Below, piece by piece: positions 17,187 to 26,460 of a DNA stretch of 64,000 bases (within the stretch, counting starts at the first letter, position 1; every line of letters begins with the position of its first letter). The stretch is from NCBI RefSeq assembly GCF_020103695.1, contig NZ_JAHXBF010000010.1:186001-250000 (forward strand), given 5' to 3'. This DNA is from Hyalangium versicolor (GTDB taxonomy: Bacteria; Myxococcota; Myxococcia; Myxococcales; Myxococcaceae). The position numbers were made by a program, and so were the translations under genes. The notes under the pieces are model-generated. The model saw only the letters and a list, made by a program, of their open reading frames with translations, made no database searches and was not told the origin of the DNA.

Positions 17187-18458
17187 ATGCTGAAGCAGCT
17201 GAAGAAGACCCTGGTGGCCCTCACAGGCTTCCTCGCGCTCGTCCTGATGGCCCCGGTGGCTGGTGCGGGTCCGCTCGACGGCAACAGCAGTGACGTGCTG
17301 CTGCAGGGATTCCACTGGTACTCGTACCAGACGTATCCATGGTGGGGTGTCATCCAGAGCAACGCGGTGAACATCAAGAACGCCGGGTTCACCATGGTGT
17401 GGCTGCCTCCGCCCAGCGACGCGGCCTCCAACGAAGGGTACCTGCCCCGCCGGCTCCAGGTGCTGGACAGCAAGTACGGCACGGCGACGGACCTGCGCAA
17501 CGCGCTCACCGCGCTGAACGGCCAGAATGTGAAGCCCATCGCGGACATCGTCATCAACCACCGCGTGGGCACCACCAACTGGGCGGACTTCACCGAGCCC
17601 ACCTGGAACTCGGACTCGGTGTGCAGCAATGACGAGTGGGTCACCAGCCTGCCCAAGGGCAACGCCGACACCGGTGATGGCTACAGCGCCGCGCGCGACA
17701 TCGACCACACCAAGCAGTACGTGCAGGACAGCATCGTCAGCTGGATGAACTCGCTCAAGAGCATCGGGTACGCGGGCTGGCGGTACGACTACGTGAAGGG
17801 CTACAGCGGCACCTACGTGGGCACGTACAACACGCGCACCACGCCGTACTTCTCCGTGGGCGAATTGTGGACGGACCTGGACCTGAACAATCCCAACCCC
17901 CACCGCCAGCTCCTCATGAACTGGATCGACGCCACGGGCGGCAAGTCGGCCGCGTTCGACTTCACCACCAAGGGGCTGCTCCAGCAGGCGGTGCAGACGG
18001 GCGAGTTCTGGCGGCTGAAGGACTCGGCGGGTGCGCCCGCGGGCGCCATCGGCTGGTGGGCGGCCAAGTCCGTCACCTTCATCGACAACCACGACACCGG
18101 CCCGAGCTACCCGAGCGGCGGGCAGAACCACTGGCCCTTCCCCGGTGACAAGGTCCTCCAGGGGTACGCCTACATCCTGACCCACCCCGGCATCCCCTCC
18201 GTGTACTGGGTGCACTACTTCGACTGGGGCACGGCGACCCAGAACGCCATCAAGACGCTCATCAGCATCCGCAAGGCGAAGGGCATCACCAGCACCTCCG
18301 CGGTGAGCATCCAGGTCGCCGAGGCCAACCGCTACGCCGCCATCATCACCGGCACCGCGGGCAAGGTGGCCGTGAAGCTCGGCTCCTCCAGCTGGTCTCC
18401 CTCGGGAACCTGGACGCTGGCCACCTCCGGCACCAACTACGCCGTGTGGACGCAGTAG
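17187..18458 (+). CDS. Secreted alpha-amylase (GH13, plant-like subfamily)
   Basis: Endo-hydrolyses alpha-1,4-glucans outside the cell. A signal peptide (KQLKKTLVALTGFLALVLMAPVAGAG) precedes the TIM barrel. GH13 regions are visible: PIADIVINHR (region I), the nucleophile Asp in GWRYDYVKGY (II), the acid/base Glu in YFSVGELW (III) and FIDNHDTG (IV). A C-terminal beta-sheet domain near residues 370-423 (VAEANRYAAIITGTAGKVAVK) resembles that of plant amylases. ATG at 17187 is preceded by AAGGAG (17176-17181). The calcium-binding B-domain is short, as in plant enzymes. It ends one base before the convergent transglycosylase gene. Confidence 0.9.
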   Translation: MLKQLKKTLVALTGFLALVLMAPVAGAGPLDGNSSDVLLQGFHWYSYQTYPWWGVIQSNAVNIKNAGFTMVWLPPPSDAASNEGYLPRRLQVLDSKYGTATDLRNALTALNGQNVKPIADIVINHRVGTTNWADFTEPTWNSDSVCSNDEWVTSLPKGNADTGDGYSAARDIDHTKQYVQDSIVSWMNSLKSIGYAGWRYDYVKGYSGTYVGTYNTRTTPYFSVGELWTDLDLNNPNPHRQLLMNWIDATGGKSAAFDFTTKGLLQQAVQTGEFWRLKDSAGAPAGAIGWWAAKSVTFIDNHDTGPSYPSGGQNHWPFPGDKVLQGYAYILTHPGIPSVYWVHYFDWGTATQNAIKTLISIRKAKGITSTSAVSIQVAEANRYAAIITGTAGKVAVKLGSSSWSPSGTWTLATSGTNYAVWTQ

Positions 18459-18459
18459 C

Positions 18460-19311
18460 CTAGGGCTCGTCCTCGTCGGTCGAGTCCTCGGCGGCCTCCG
18501 TCTTGGCACCGAGGATCCGATTGAGCTCCGCCCGAGCCGCCGCAGCCTGCTCGGGGGAGAGACGCTTGGCCATCTGCATCTGGTCGATGATCCAGTGGGA
18601 GCGCCGCTGAAGCGCACGGGAGCCTGACTTCGGCGAGCGCTTCCTCGGAGACGGCAGCATCGCCGCCAGGACGGCGCCCTGGGCCACGGAGAGGCCCAGC
18701 GCGGACACACCGAAGTGCTCCCGTGCGGCGGCCTCGATGCCGTAGACGCCGTCCCCCCACTCCACCACGTTGAGATAGATGGCCAGGATGCGGCTCTTCG
18801 TCAGCTCGTTCTCGAGCCGGCGTGCGAGCACCAACTCCTTGGCCTTGCGCAGCAGGCTGCGATCGGTGGACAGCCAGAGGTTCTTCGCGAGCTGCTGGGT
18901 GATCGTCGAGGCCCCTCGCCCCAGCTTGCCCTGCTTCCACGCCTCCTCCATCGCCCGCTCCAGCTCCACCGTGTCCACACCCTCGTGGAGGTAGAAGGCC
19001 GCGTCCTCCGAGGTCAGGACCGCCTGGATCACGTGCTTGGGCACGTTCGACAGCGACACCCAGTACTGCTTCCGCCTCGGCTTGCGCCCCGCCTCCCGCG
19101 CCTCCTCCGCCCGCTGCTCGATGAGCGCCGTCGTCTCGGGGTTCTGCTTCTGCAGGGGCGCCGCATCCGGGAGCCTCACGTACTCATAGGCGGTGAACGC
19201 CAGCAGGGCGACCAGCACCAACCCCAGCCATCGCCACCAGCGCCTCCGCCGAGGCCCGCCTGGGGCCGGCTGGCCCTGTTCCGACACCTGACTGCTCTCC
19301 ATGGGGTCCAT
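18460..19311 (-). CDS. mtgA: Monofunctional peptidoglycan transglycosylase (GT51)
   Basis: Polymerises lipid II into glycan strands at the inner membrane. One N-terminal transmembrane helix (WWRWLGLVLVALLAFTAYEYV, about 25-45) follows an Arg-rich stub. GT51 motifs are TSEDAAFYLHEGVD (catalytic Glu), GRGASTITQQLAKNLWLS, RKAKELVLARRLENELTKSRILAIYLN and VEWGDGVYGIEAAA. No transpeptidase domain is present. 283 residues, slightly longer than E. coli MtgA, with an acidic C-terminal tail. ATG at 19311 or the in-frame ATG at 19302 are both possible starts. Confidence 0.92.
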   Translation of the reverse strand: MDPMESSQVSEQGQPAPGGPRRRRWWRWLGLVLVALLAFTAYEYVRLPDAAPLQKQNPETTALIEQRAEEAREAGRKPRRKQYWVSLSNVPKHVIQAVLTSEDAAFYLHEGVDTVELERAMEEAWKQGKLGRGASTITQQLAKNLWLSTDRSLLRKAKELVLARRLENELTKSRILAIYLNVVEWGDGVYGIEAAAREHFGVSALGLSVAQGAVLAAMLPSPRKRSPKSGSRALQRRSHWIIDQMQMAKRLSPEQAAAARAELNRILGAKTEAAEDSTDEDEP

Positions 19312-19393
19312 CTACCTCGAAAACCGCGCTCGAAATGAAAGAGGCCCCCACCCTGCTCCAGGTGGAGGCCTCCACAGACTCTCGGGGCTACGA

Positions 19394-20446
19394 CTACAGG
19401 AGCTTCATCAGCTCCGCGCGCTTGGCCTTGTACTCATCCTCCGAGAGCACCCCGGCATCGAACAGCTCCTTGATCTCCTTCAGGCGCTGCGCGGGGCTGC
19501 GCGTGTCAGCCGCTGCCGCCGGAGCCTCGGGCGCCGCCTGGGGGGACTGAGCCGGGCGCTGCTGCTGCTGGTTGTTCATGAACATCTGGGCCATGCCCAT
19601 GCCCATGCCCATGCCCATACCGGCCATGGCGCCATCCGAGCCGCCACCGCCCTTGGCCATGCCCTCGGCCGCGCCCAGCATCGCCTGGCCCTGCGCGTAC
19701 TGCTGGAAGCCACCGGCCACGCGCGAGTAGGCCACGTCCTTGGAGAACTTCTTGAGGGTGGCCTCGTCCTCCTCCTTGATGCTGATGTGGAAGTTGCCCA
19801 GGCGCACCACGGTGAGCCCGTAGGTGTCCACGTGCGGCTTGATGCCAGCGATCACCTCGGTCTCGATCTCCTCGGTGTACGCGCCGCTCGTCACGTCCAG
19901 CAGCGGCCAGCGCTTCTTCACCAGCAGCTCGGCGATGCGATCCTTGGTGACCTTGAGCACCTGGCTCTTGAACCAGCCCAGGAAGTCCTCGTTGCTGGAG
20001 CGGCCCATGCCCACCAGGCCCACCACCAGCTTCTCCGCCTCCGTCACGCGGATGGAGAAGTCGCCGTACACCATGGTGCCGATGCCGAGGCCCGTCTCCG
20101 GATCCCTCACGTCACCAATCGGCCCGCCGAACTTCACGCCCGGGTGCTCACGGGTGGAGACGAAGAAGACCTCCGTCATGAACATGTTGCCGCCGGTGAA
20201 GCCCTCCAGCAGCCGGGACAGGAAGGGGATGTTCTTGCTGTCCAGGGTGTGCCGCCCCGGCCCCAGCTTGCCCTCCACCTTGCCGTCTTTGACGAAGAGC
20301 GCGATCTCGTCTGCGTCCACGGTGAGCTGGGTCAGCATCCGGATGTTCTTCTCCGGATACTTGTAGATGATCTCACCCTTGGCTTCGTCCGCCCGGGCAA
20401 TGAAGTTGCGCTTCGCTTCGCCCTTGATCGAATCGAATAGACCCAT
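19394..20446 (-). CDS. SPFH/Band-7-like protein with C-terminal SHOCT motif
   Basis: Residues 1-240 resemble the SPFH-fold proteins once named virion core protein, with KYPEKNIRMLTQLTV at the start and a PGRHTLDSKNIPFLSRLLEG segment. There is no transmembrane helix. A low-complexity Gly-Met run around 275-290, a Gln/Ala/Pro linker and a SHOCT motif at the end (RLKEIKELFDAGVLSEDEYKAKRAELMKL) follow. The Gly-Met run is encoded by a hexamer repeat. SHOCT often mediates oligomerisation; the role may be membrane-associated scaffolding or protein quality control, but none is established. ATG at 20446. Confidence 0.75.
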   Translation of the reverse strand: MGLFDSIKGEAKRNFIARADEAKGEIIYKYPEKNIRMLTQLTVDADEIALFVKDGKVEGKLGPGRHTLDSKNIPFLSRLLEGFTGGNMFMTEVFFVSTREHPGVKFGGPIGDVRDPETGLGIGTMVYGDFSIRVTEAEKLVVGLVGMGRSSNEDFLGWFKSQVLKVTKDRIAELLVKKRWPLLDVTSGAYTEEIETEVIAGIKPHVDTYGLTVVRLGNFHISIKEEDEATLKKFSKDVAYSRVAGGFQQYAQGQAMLGAAEGMAKGGGGSDGAMAGMGMGMGMGMAQMFMNNQQQQRPAQSPQAAPEAPAAAADTRSPAQRLKEIKELFDAGVLSEDEYKAKRAELMKLL

Positions 20447-20632
20447 CGTGTTCGCTTCGCCTCCGTTCGGACCGCGTCACCTACAGAAACCCACGCCGCC
20501 GCGTCTTCCATACGGATAGCGGCCAGGGCGATTACATGCTCGCCCATCGGCGGGGGAACCTTTGCCCGCAAGATGCCAGTTTCATTGGGAAATGCCTAGC
20601 CAACCGAGCAGGCGCCCGTCCGCATTGTCCGA

Positions 20633-21439
20633 TCAGCCCCAGCGGCTGATGAGGCGCTCGCGATCGAGCAGGCGGATGCTGGCCACCAGCAGCACCGCAT
20701 CCAGCAGCAACACCACCACTCCCTGCACTGCGTAATAGCCCATGCCCGCGGTGAGCCAGCCAGCCACCTGGCCTCCCACCAGCCCCACCAGAGGCAGCAC
20801 CACGAGGGCGGAGAGCTGCTGGGCGGTGCGGGCCTCGGACACGCGCGCGGAGATGAGCACCGCCACGCCGTTGCCGAAGAAGGCGAACAGCGGCGCCAGC
20901 ACGAAGATGCCAAAGGACCACAGCGTGTTGGGCATGAGCGGCCCGTGCACCAGCGGCCACGCGACGATGTCCACGCCCACGCAGAACAGCAGGAAGGCCA
21001 CCCAGGAGATGGCCACCGCGGGAACCAGCGAGGCCAGGCTCTTGCCCGCCACCAGCTCCGCGGGCGTCACGGGCGAGGCCAACAGCGGCTCCAGGGTGCG
21101 CCGCTCCTTCTCTCCCGCCACGCTCTGCGAGGAGATGAGGATGGGCACGAAGACGGGCATCACCAGGAACATGCCGAACCAGTCGGTGAGCGTCCGGTCG
21201 ATGAGGAAGCGTGCCGAGTCCGTCCCCAGCGGCAGGGCCTGGTCGTAGTACAGGGCGATGACGCGCAGCTTCGGATCATTCGACTGCTGCGCGTACGTCC
21301 ACACCACGCCGATGGGCACGAAGATGAACACCAGCGGCAGCGTCGACATGGACAGCAGCAGCCCGACGTTCTTGCGCAGGTCCAGGAAGTCCTTCCAGAA
21401 GACGGCCAACGCGCGCTTCGGTCGGAACGCCATGCTCAC
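20633..21439 (-). CDS. ABC-2 type transporter permease
   Basis: Six predicted membrane helices in the NatB/ABC-2 pattern, with a large extracytoplasmic loop after helix 1 and the conserved SVAGEKERRTLEPLLASPV segment (near residue 108) that marks this family. 268 residues. The start is GTG at 21439, overlapping the stop of the ATPase gene (GTGA); the ATG at 21433 two codons later is an alternative. It forms an exporter with the preceding ATPase. The substrate cannot be told; the operon's glycosyltransferase suggests an envelope glycan or lipid, but sodium or drug export is equally possible. Confidence 0.85.
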   Translation of the reverse strand: MSMAFRPKRALAVFWKDFLDLRKNVGLLLSMSTLPLVFIFVPIGVVWTYAQQSNDPKLRVIALYYDQALPLGTDSARFLIDRTLTDWFGMFLVMPVFVPILISSQSVAGEKERRTLEPLLASPVTPAELVAGKSLASLVPAVAISWVAFLLFCVGVDIVAWPLVHGPLMPNTLWSFGIFVLAPLFAFFGNGVAVLISARVSEARTAQQLSALVVLPLVGLVGGQVAGWLTAGMGYYAVQGVVVLLLDAVLLVASIRLLDRERLISRWG

Positions 21440-22353
21440 ACCCTCCCCTGCCGGATCAGCTCCAAGTACACTTCCTCAAGAGGCCGGTGCGCGGGCACCG
21501 CGCTGTGCACCCGCGCGCCCGCGTTCACCAGGCAGGCCACCACGTCCGGCGTCTGTGCATCGTCCGTAAGCATCACCTTCAGCCGACTGCCCTCGTGCAG
21601 CACGTTGGGCGCAAAGGACAGCGCGGTCAGCGCCGGGAGGAAGCGCCCGGCATCTCCCTCCACGCGGACCTCCAACGCCTGCCCCGAGCGCCGCAGCTCG
21701 CCCAAGGGAGCCAACGCCAGCAGCCGGCCCTGGATGATGGCCACCCGCGAGCACAGCCGCTCCACCTCCGCGAGGTTGTGCGAACACAGGACGATGGTGC
21801 GCCCCTCGGTGGCCAGCTCCGCCACCGCGTCTCGCACGGCACGCGCCGACTCGGGATCCAGCCCGGAGGTGGGCTCGTCCAGGAAGATGACCTTCGGGTC
21901 GTGCACTAGCGTGCGGACGATGGCCAGCTTCTGGCGCATGCCCTTGGAGAAGCTGCCACACGGGTCGTCCTCGCGCCCCGCCAACCCGAAGCGCTCCAGG
22001 TACGAATGCGTGCGCGGCCACACCGCCGCCTCGTCCAGCTCGTGCAGTTTGATGAAGAAGCGCAGGTTCTCCCGCGCCGTCAGCCTGTCATAGAGCCCTG
22101 GCTGCTCGGTGAGCAGCCCCACCGAGCGCCTCAGCTCCTCGCCCTGGGTGCGCGCCGAGAAGCCCCACACGGAGGCCTCGCCCTCGGAGGGCTGCAGCAG
22201 ACCGGTGAGCATGCGCACCGTGGTCGTCTTGCCGGCGCCGTTGGGCCCCAGCAGCCCGAACACCTCACCCGGGCGCACGTCGAACGTCAGCCCTTCAACC
22301 GCCGTCCTCGCCCCGAAGCGCTTGGCGAGCCCCTGAACCTGAATGCCACTCAA
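21436..22353 (-). CDS. ABC transporter ATP-binding protein
   Basis: ATPase subunit of the exporter encoded with the downstream permease. Walker A GPNGAGKTTT (near residue 37), Q-loop in GLLTEQPGLYD, signature motif FSKGMRQKLAI, Walker B VIFLDEPTSGLDP and the H-loop His in VLCSHNLAEV are all intact. The C-terminal 80 residues are an accessory domain typical of ABC-2 exporters. The start is a TTG at 22353 overlapping the TGA of the glycosyltransferase gene. 305 residues. Confidence 0.92.
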   Translation of the reverse strand: MSGIQVQGLAKRFGARTAVEGLTFDVRPGEVFGLLGPNGAGKTTTVRMLTGLLQPSEGEASVWGFSARTQGEELRRSVGLLTEQPGLYDRLTARENLRFFIKLHELDEAAVWPRTHSYLERFGLAGREDDPCGSFSKGMRQKLAIVRTLVHDPKVIFLDEPTSGLDPESARAVRDAVAELATEGRTIVLCSHNLAEVERLCSRVAIIQGRLLALAPLGELRRSGQALEVRVEGDAGRFLPALTALSFAPNVLHEGSRLKVMLTDDAQTPDVVACLVNAGARVHSAVPAHRPLEEVYLELIRQGRV

Positions 22354-24845
22354 TCGATGGTCACCAGAACGAACTTGTTGTTGATGTCACGGTCGATGAC
22401 GGTGACCTTCTTGTCGGGCCCCACCGCGTTGGAGAGGACGCCCAGGCGGTTGTGCTCCACGAGCGCCCACTCGCGGCCCGCCGGGGCCACGAAGTTGCGC
22501 ATGCGCATGTTCGAGTCCCCGGAGCGGAACTGCTCCACCGTGTTGCGCGAGTAGAACGTCTCTCCATGCCAGTTCATCATGAACGCGGCGATGGGCTCGC
22601 TGGGCTGGTGCTGGCGCCAGTAGCGCCAGAAGAGATCCCGCTGCGTCCAGTGGTGGGACAGGTCCACCCAGTGGTTCCAGTTGAACCAGATGGCAAAGCT
22701 GAAGGTGAACATCCAGAAGGTGCCGAAGAGCATCACGCGGGCCCGCCGGATCGCTCCCACCGTGGCGAGCGTGCCGCCCACGGCGAAGGCGATGCCCATG
22801 GCCCGCTTCACGTTCACGGCCTCCATCAGCACCCGCAGCAGCACGTCCGAGCCCGCCGGCTTGGCAAAGCCTCTCCAGGCGAGCAATCCCCCCGCCAGCA
22901 CCCATGCACCCGCGAAGGCGGCGTTCCAGATGCGATCCTGCGGCTTGGACTTCCAGGCCACCCAGGCATTGAAGGCGCCAACAAGCACCAGGGCGATGCC
23001 GAGCAGGCCCATGACGGTCGTCTTGCCCTCATTGGCCATCGAGATCAGCGTCGCGCATCCGCCCAGCAGCATCATGAGCGCTCCGGTGCGCGCCGTGGGG
23101 GTACGGTCCTTGGGATCCTTGGAGAAGAAGGCATCCACCGAGAGGTACACCCCCAGCGCCAGGAGCACCAACGTCACCAGATCCCCCATCCACAGCGAGC
23201 GGGAAGTGAAGAACGGGATGGGCTTGCTGACGAGATCCACGGGGTACGGCCGGTCGTAGTTGTAGACGAAGAGATCGGTGAAGTCCTTCGGGTTCTCCGC
23301 CATGTCCTTGCCGACCAGGATGAAGAGCACGAGCCCGAACAGCAGGCTCACCGCGTGCTCCGCGGGCCCCTCGTTCCACAAGCGATCGATGAAGATCGAG
23401 ATGAGGATGGCCAGCCCCGGGAGGATGGGGAACACGTAGTGGTGGAACTTCGTGGCGCTGGAGGCCAGCAGGTAGAAGCTGAAGGCCACCCATAGCACCG
23501 CGAGCAGCGCCAGGTGGTCCGCCTTGGACGCCGAGCGCAGCCGCAGCCGAGACACCACCGCGAACGCTCCGGGCAGCAGCGCCACCCACGGGAAGATGGC
23601 GTAGCCACCCTGCTCGATGAAGTAGGTGAAGGTGCCACCCGGCGTGGTGGTGTGCACGCCCGCCGTGAGCCGGTTCAGGTGGTCGTGGATGAAGAAGCGG
23701 TAGAAGAAGCCCTTGCCCTCGTCATCCACGCCGTCGAACAGGCTCAGGGCGAGGTACCAAGGCACTGCCACCGCGCAGAACACCAGGAAGCCGGTGCCCA
23801 GGCGCATCCGGAACATCTGCCCCCAGAGCACGGGCATGGGCCGCTTGCCCTCGCGCACCTCCTTGCGGAAGCTGCGCTTCAGCAGCCAGAGGATGTGCTC
23901 GCGCCCTGCCTCCCAGCTCCACGGGATGACGGCCAGCGCCGCGTAGAGCACGAGGAAGGCCGCCGGCATCAACCCCAGCAGGCCCTTGGCCAGCACGGAC
24001 AGCCCCAGGAAGACATAGAAGGCGTACCACCAGGCTGTGCGGCGCTTCGTCGTGTCATCCAACTGGGCGATGAACGCGCACGACATGGCGCAGATCAACG
24101 TCGTGACGAAGGGCGTGTCCGTCACCGCCTGCCGCGTGAGCAGGTAGTAGAGCGGCATGGTGGTCAGCACGAAGGCCGTCGCGAGCCCCGCCCGCCGGCT
24201 CACCACCCGCGACACGGCCAGCGACAGCAGCGCCACCGCGGTCACGCTCAGCAGGGCGAAGGGCATCCGGAAGCCCCACTCGGTGTACCGAGCCAGCTCG
24301 CCGGTGCCGCGCAGCGCTCCCACCACCTGCATCCCCAGCGCCTGCATCCACATCGTCAGCGGCGGCTTGGAGAAGAACCACGCGCTCTCGTAGAAGGGAT
24401 ACAGGTAGTCGTGGCGCATGATCATCATCCGCGCCACCTCGCCGTAGTGCGTCTCCCAGGGATCCCACAGCCCCACGGCTCCCAGATAGGGGATGAACAG
24501 CAGCGCCGCGAGCCCTCCCGACAGCAGCAGCGTGCGCAGCGTCTCGGGCAGCGTGCCCCAGCGCTTGATCCACTTCTCGTCCCAGATCGTCTTGCCGAGC
24601 ATCCCCTCGGCGAAGGTCTCCGCCGGCTTGTCCTCGTTCGAGGCGTTCGCCGGGGACTGCTTCACCTGGGGCGGAGTCTCCACCGGAGCGGATTCCGCCT
24701 GGGCCTTCTCCACCACCGGGGACGGAGCTGCCGGAGCGGATGCCGCTGATTCCGCGGGGGCTTCGGCCTGGGGAGGCTTGTCCGCCTCCTGCGGGGTGCC
24801 CGCCTGCTGGTTCTCTGCCTGTTGCTGCTCGCCGTCGCTCGCCAC
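22350..24845 (-). CDS. ArnT/GT39-like membrane glycosyltransferase
   Basis: Large GT-C fold enzyme that would transfer sugar from a polyprenyl-phosphate donor on the outer face of the inner membrane. A 100-residue cytoplasmic Glu/Ala/Pro-rich extension precedes the first membrane helix. The catalytic-loop segment is GLWDPWETHYGEVARMMI (Asp after the first helix), then FFSKPPLTMWMQALGMQV, both typical of ArnT/PMT-like enzymes. About 12-14 helices follow. The 831-residue length exceeds ArnT (about 550) because of the N-terminal extension and extra C-terminal helices. GTG start at 24845 with GGAGG upstream. First gene of a three-gene operon with the ABC exporter, joined by four-base overlaps. 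Confidence 0.85.
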   Translation of the reverse strand: MASDGEQQQAENQQAGTPQEADKPPQAEAPAESAASAPAAPSPVVEKAQAESAPVETPPQVKQSPANASNEDKPAETFAEGMLGKTIWDEKWIKRWGTLPETLRTLLLSGGLAALLFIPYLGAVGLWDPWETHYGEVARMMIMRHDYLYPFYESAWFFSKPPLTMWMQALGMQVVGALRGTGELARYTEWGFRMPFALLSVTAVALLSLAVSRVVSRRAGLATAFVLTTMPLYYLLTRQAVTDTPFVTTLICAMSCAFIAQLDDTTKRRTAWWYAFYVFLGLSVLAKGLLGLMPAAFLVLYAALAVIPWSWEAGREHILWLLKRSFRKEVREGKRPMPVLWGQMFRMRLGTGFLVFCAVAVPWYLALSLFDGVDDEGKGFFYRFFIHDHLNRLTAGVHTTTPGGTFTYFIEQGGYAIFPWVALLPGAFAVVSRLRLRSASKADHLALLAVLWVAFSFYLLASSATKFHHYVFPILPGLAILISIFIDRLWNEGPAEHAVSLLFGLVLFILVGKDMAENPKDFTDLFVYNYDRPYPVDLVSKPIPFFTSRSLWMGDLVTLVLLALGVYLSVDAFFSKDPKDRTPTARTGALMMLLGGCATLISMANEGKTTVMGLLGIALVLVGAFNAWVAWKSKPQDRIWNAAFAGAWVLAGGLLAWRGFAKPAGSDVLLRVLMEAVNVKRAMGIAFAVGGTLATVGAIRRARVMLFGTFWMFTFSFAIWFNWNHWVDLSHHWTQRDLFWRYWRQHQPSEPIAAFMMNWHGETFYSRNTVEQFRSGDSNMRMRNFVAPAGREWALVEHNRLGVLSNAVGPDKKVTVIDRDINNKFVLVTID

Positions 24846-25097
24846 GGAACCGGATGCCTCCGTCTGGGTGCGGCCCGCCTACATCCCGGGTCGCGGACTT
24901 ATACCCCCCGTGCCGCCCCGGGTCGACCTTCACCGGTGTGCAATGACCGCGTCATGGGTGCCGTGCATTGTGCCGGACGCTGCACACCCGTGCGCAACGA
25001 ACCCCTGCATGCCCGCTCTCTGGGCCTCGGGGCACGCGGTTTGAAGAGGCCTCCTGCGCCGACCCCGTCCCCCACGGGGTCCGATGTGGGAGGCGAG

Positions 25098-26441
25098 ATG
25101 ATCATCCAGGCAGTCGCACTGAGCTGGGCCCTGCTGCTCTCGCAGGTCGAGGGCCAGAAGAGTGCCCCCCCGTCCAGGGCCTCCTCGCAGGAGGAGAACC
25201 CGGACGGCAACCCCGTCAACCTGCGCAACCCAGGGGATGCCCAAGCACCCTCCCAGGGCTCGGCGCCGACCCTTTCCCACTCCGATCTGACAGGGCTGTT
25301 GACTCCCGAGGAGCCAAGGCCCTCGCTCCGCTACGATCAGCCCATCCTCTGTACCCGGCTCCCCTCCACGAAGCAGGTGCCCACCGGGGAGTACCGGATG
25401 CAGTGCGATCCGGTGACGCGGCGGTGCCTCATCGCCCCTGCCAACGAGTTGGACAGCAGTGGAGAGGAGACGGATCGCCCGCTGCTGCGCACCTCCTATT
25501 GTGACCGCTCGGAGGTCAGCGCCGAGGCCCGCATCCAGGAGGGCTACCGCTTCGTACCCGCCATTGCCGAGTCGCCGCCGGGCTGGTACCGCGATGAGCA
25601 GGGCCGGGTGATGCAGTTCAACTTCGATCTGCACCGGCGCATGTACGTGGGCGGCGCGTGGGCGCCCCTGAAGCGCAACGGGGGGGATGTCGTTACCGAC
25701 CGCATCCGGGTGGATTTTGGCATCCAGACGGAGACTCCAGGAGGAGCAGATGACCACCGGCTCCACCGGTTCACGTTCCTGGAGACCGAGGCATATGTGG
25801 GCGAGTCGAGCCTGGATGTGACGCTGCTCCGCTATGACTTCAACGTCGAGCGCAAGGTGCCGCTCTTCCGCATCACGACCTTCTTTGGCGAGCCGCGCCG
25901 CTTCGACGTCGGGCTCAACCTGGGCGCCTGGGTGGAGGTGCTGCACCAGGAATCCATCGAGCGAGAGGACTCGGAGTTGAGTCTGCTCACCTGGGGTGCC
26001 GTACATGGCACGCTGGACCTGTGGCACTCGGAGGATCTGGTCTCCTTCGTGCGGCTGCGCGCGGGGCCCGGCCTCGAACGCGATCGCACGCATGCCATGA
26101 ACACGCTGGTGCCCACCGCCGCGCTGGAGGGCGATTTCTCCCTGGATGCGGACGGCTTCCACCACCTGCTCTTCTCTGCCGAGGCGGAGGAGGTGCTGAT
26201 GGCGGATCGCGTGGAGGGGCGCCCGCTGCGTCCCCAGCGGCTGAAGGCTCGGGCGGGGTATGAACTCATCCTGCTGGCCATCAACGATCAGCCCTTGAGC
26301 CTGGTGGTGGATGCCCGAGGCGTGTGGCGCAGTGACATTCCTCACGTGGACGCGAAGTGGGAGTGGTCCGCCAACGCGGGGCTGCGTGTCTCGCTGTGGG
26401 CACCTGCGCGGCGGAGCGCTCCGTTGGCCAGTGCTCGCTGA
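25098..26441 (+). CDS. Exported protein of unknown function, likely outer-membrane associated (paralogue A)
   Basis: Family not recognised. ATG at 25098 follows GGGAGG (25088-25093) and begins a hydrophobic, signal-like segment (IIQAVALSWALLLSQVEG). Residues 25-110 are disordered and Pro/Ser-rich, then about 120-190 contains four Cys (CTRLP, QCDPVTRRC, YCDRSE) and a YRD-containing segment. The C-terminal 250 residues alternate short amphipathic strands as in a beta-barrel or lipid-binding sheet. Its C-terminal stretch ILLAINDQPLSLVVDARGVW matches ILFAVNNQPLWLQVYGTYAY of the next gene, so the two are probably distant paralogues in one operon (19 bases apart). Confidence 0.6.
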   Translation: MIIQAVALSWALLLSQVEGQKSAPPSRASSQEENPDGNPVNLRNPGDAQAPSQGSAPTLSHSDLTGLLTPEEPRPSLRYDQPILCTRLPSTKQVPTGEYRMQCDPVTRRCLIAPANELDSSGEETDRPLLRTSYCDRSEVSAEARIQEGYRFVPAIAESPPGWYRDEQGRVMQFNFDLHRRMYVGGAWAPLKRNGGDVVTDRIRVDFGIQTETPGGADDHRLHRFTFLETEAYVGESSLDVTLLRYDFNVERKVPLFRITTFFGEPRRFDVGLNLGAWVEVLHQESIEREDSELSLLTWGAVHGTLDLWHSEDLVSFVRLRAGPGLERDRTHAMNTLVPTAALEGDFSLDADGFHHLLFSAEAEEVLMADRVEGRPLRPQRLKARAGYELILLAINDQPLSLVVDARGVWRSDIPHVDAKWEWSANAGLRVSLWAPARRSAPLASAR

Positions 26442-26460
26442 GAAATGAGGACCTGACGGC

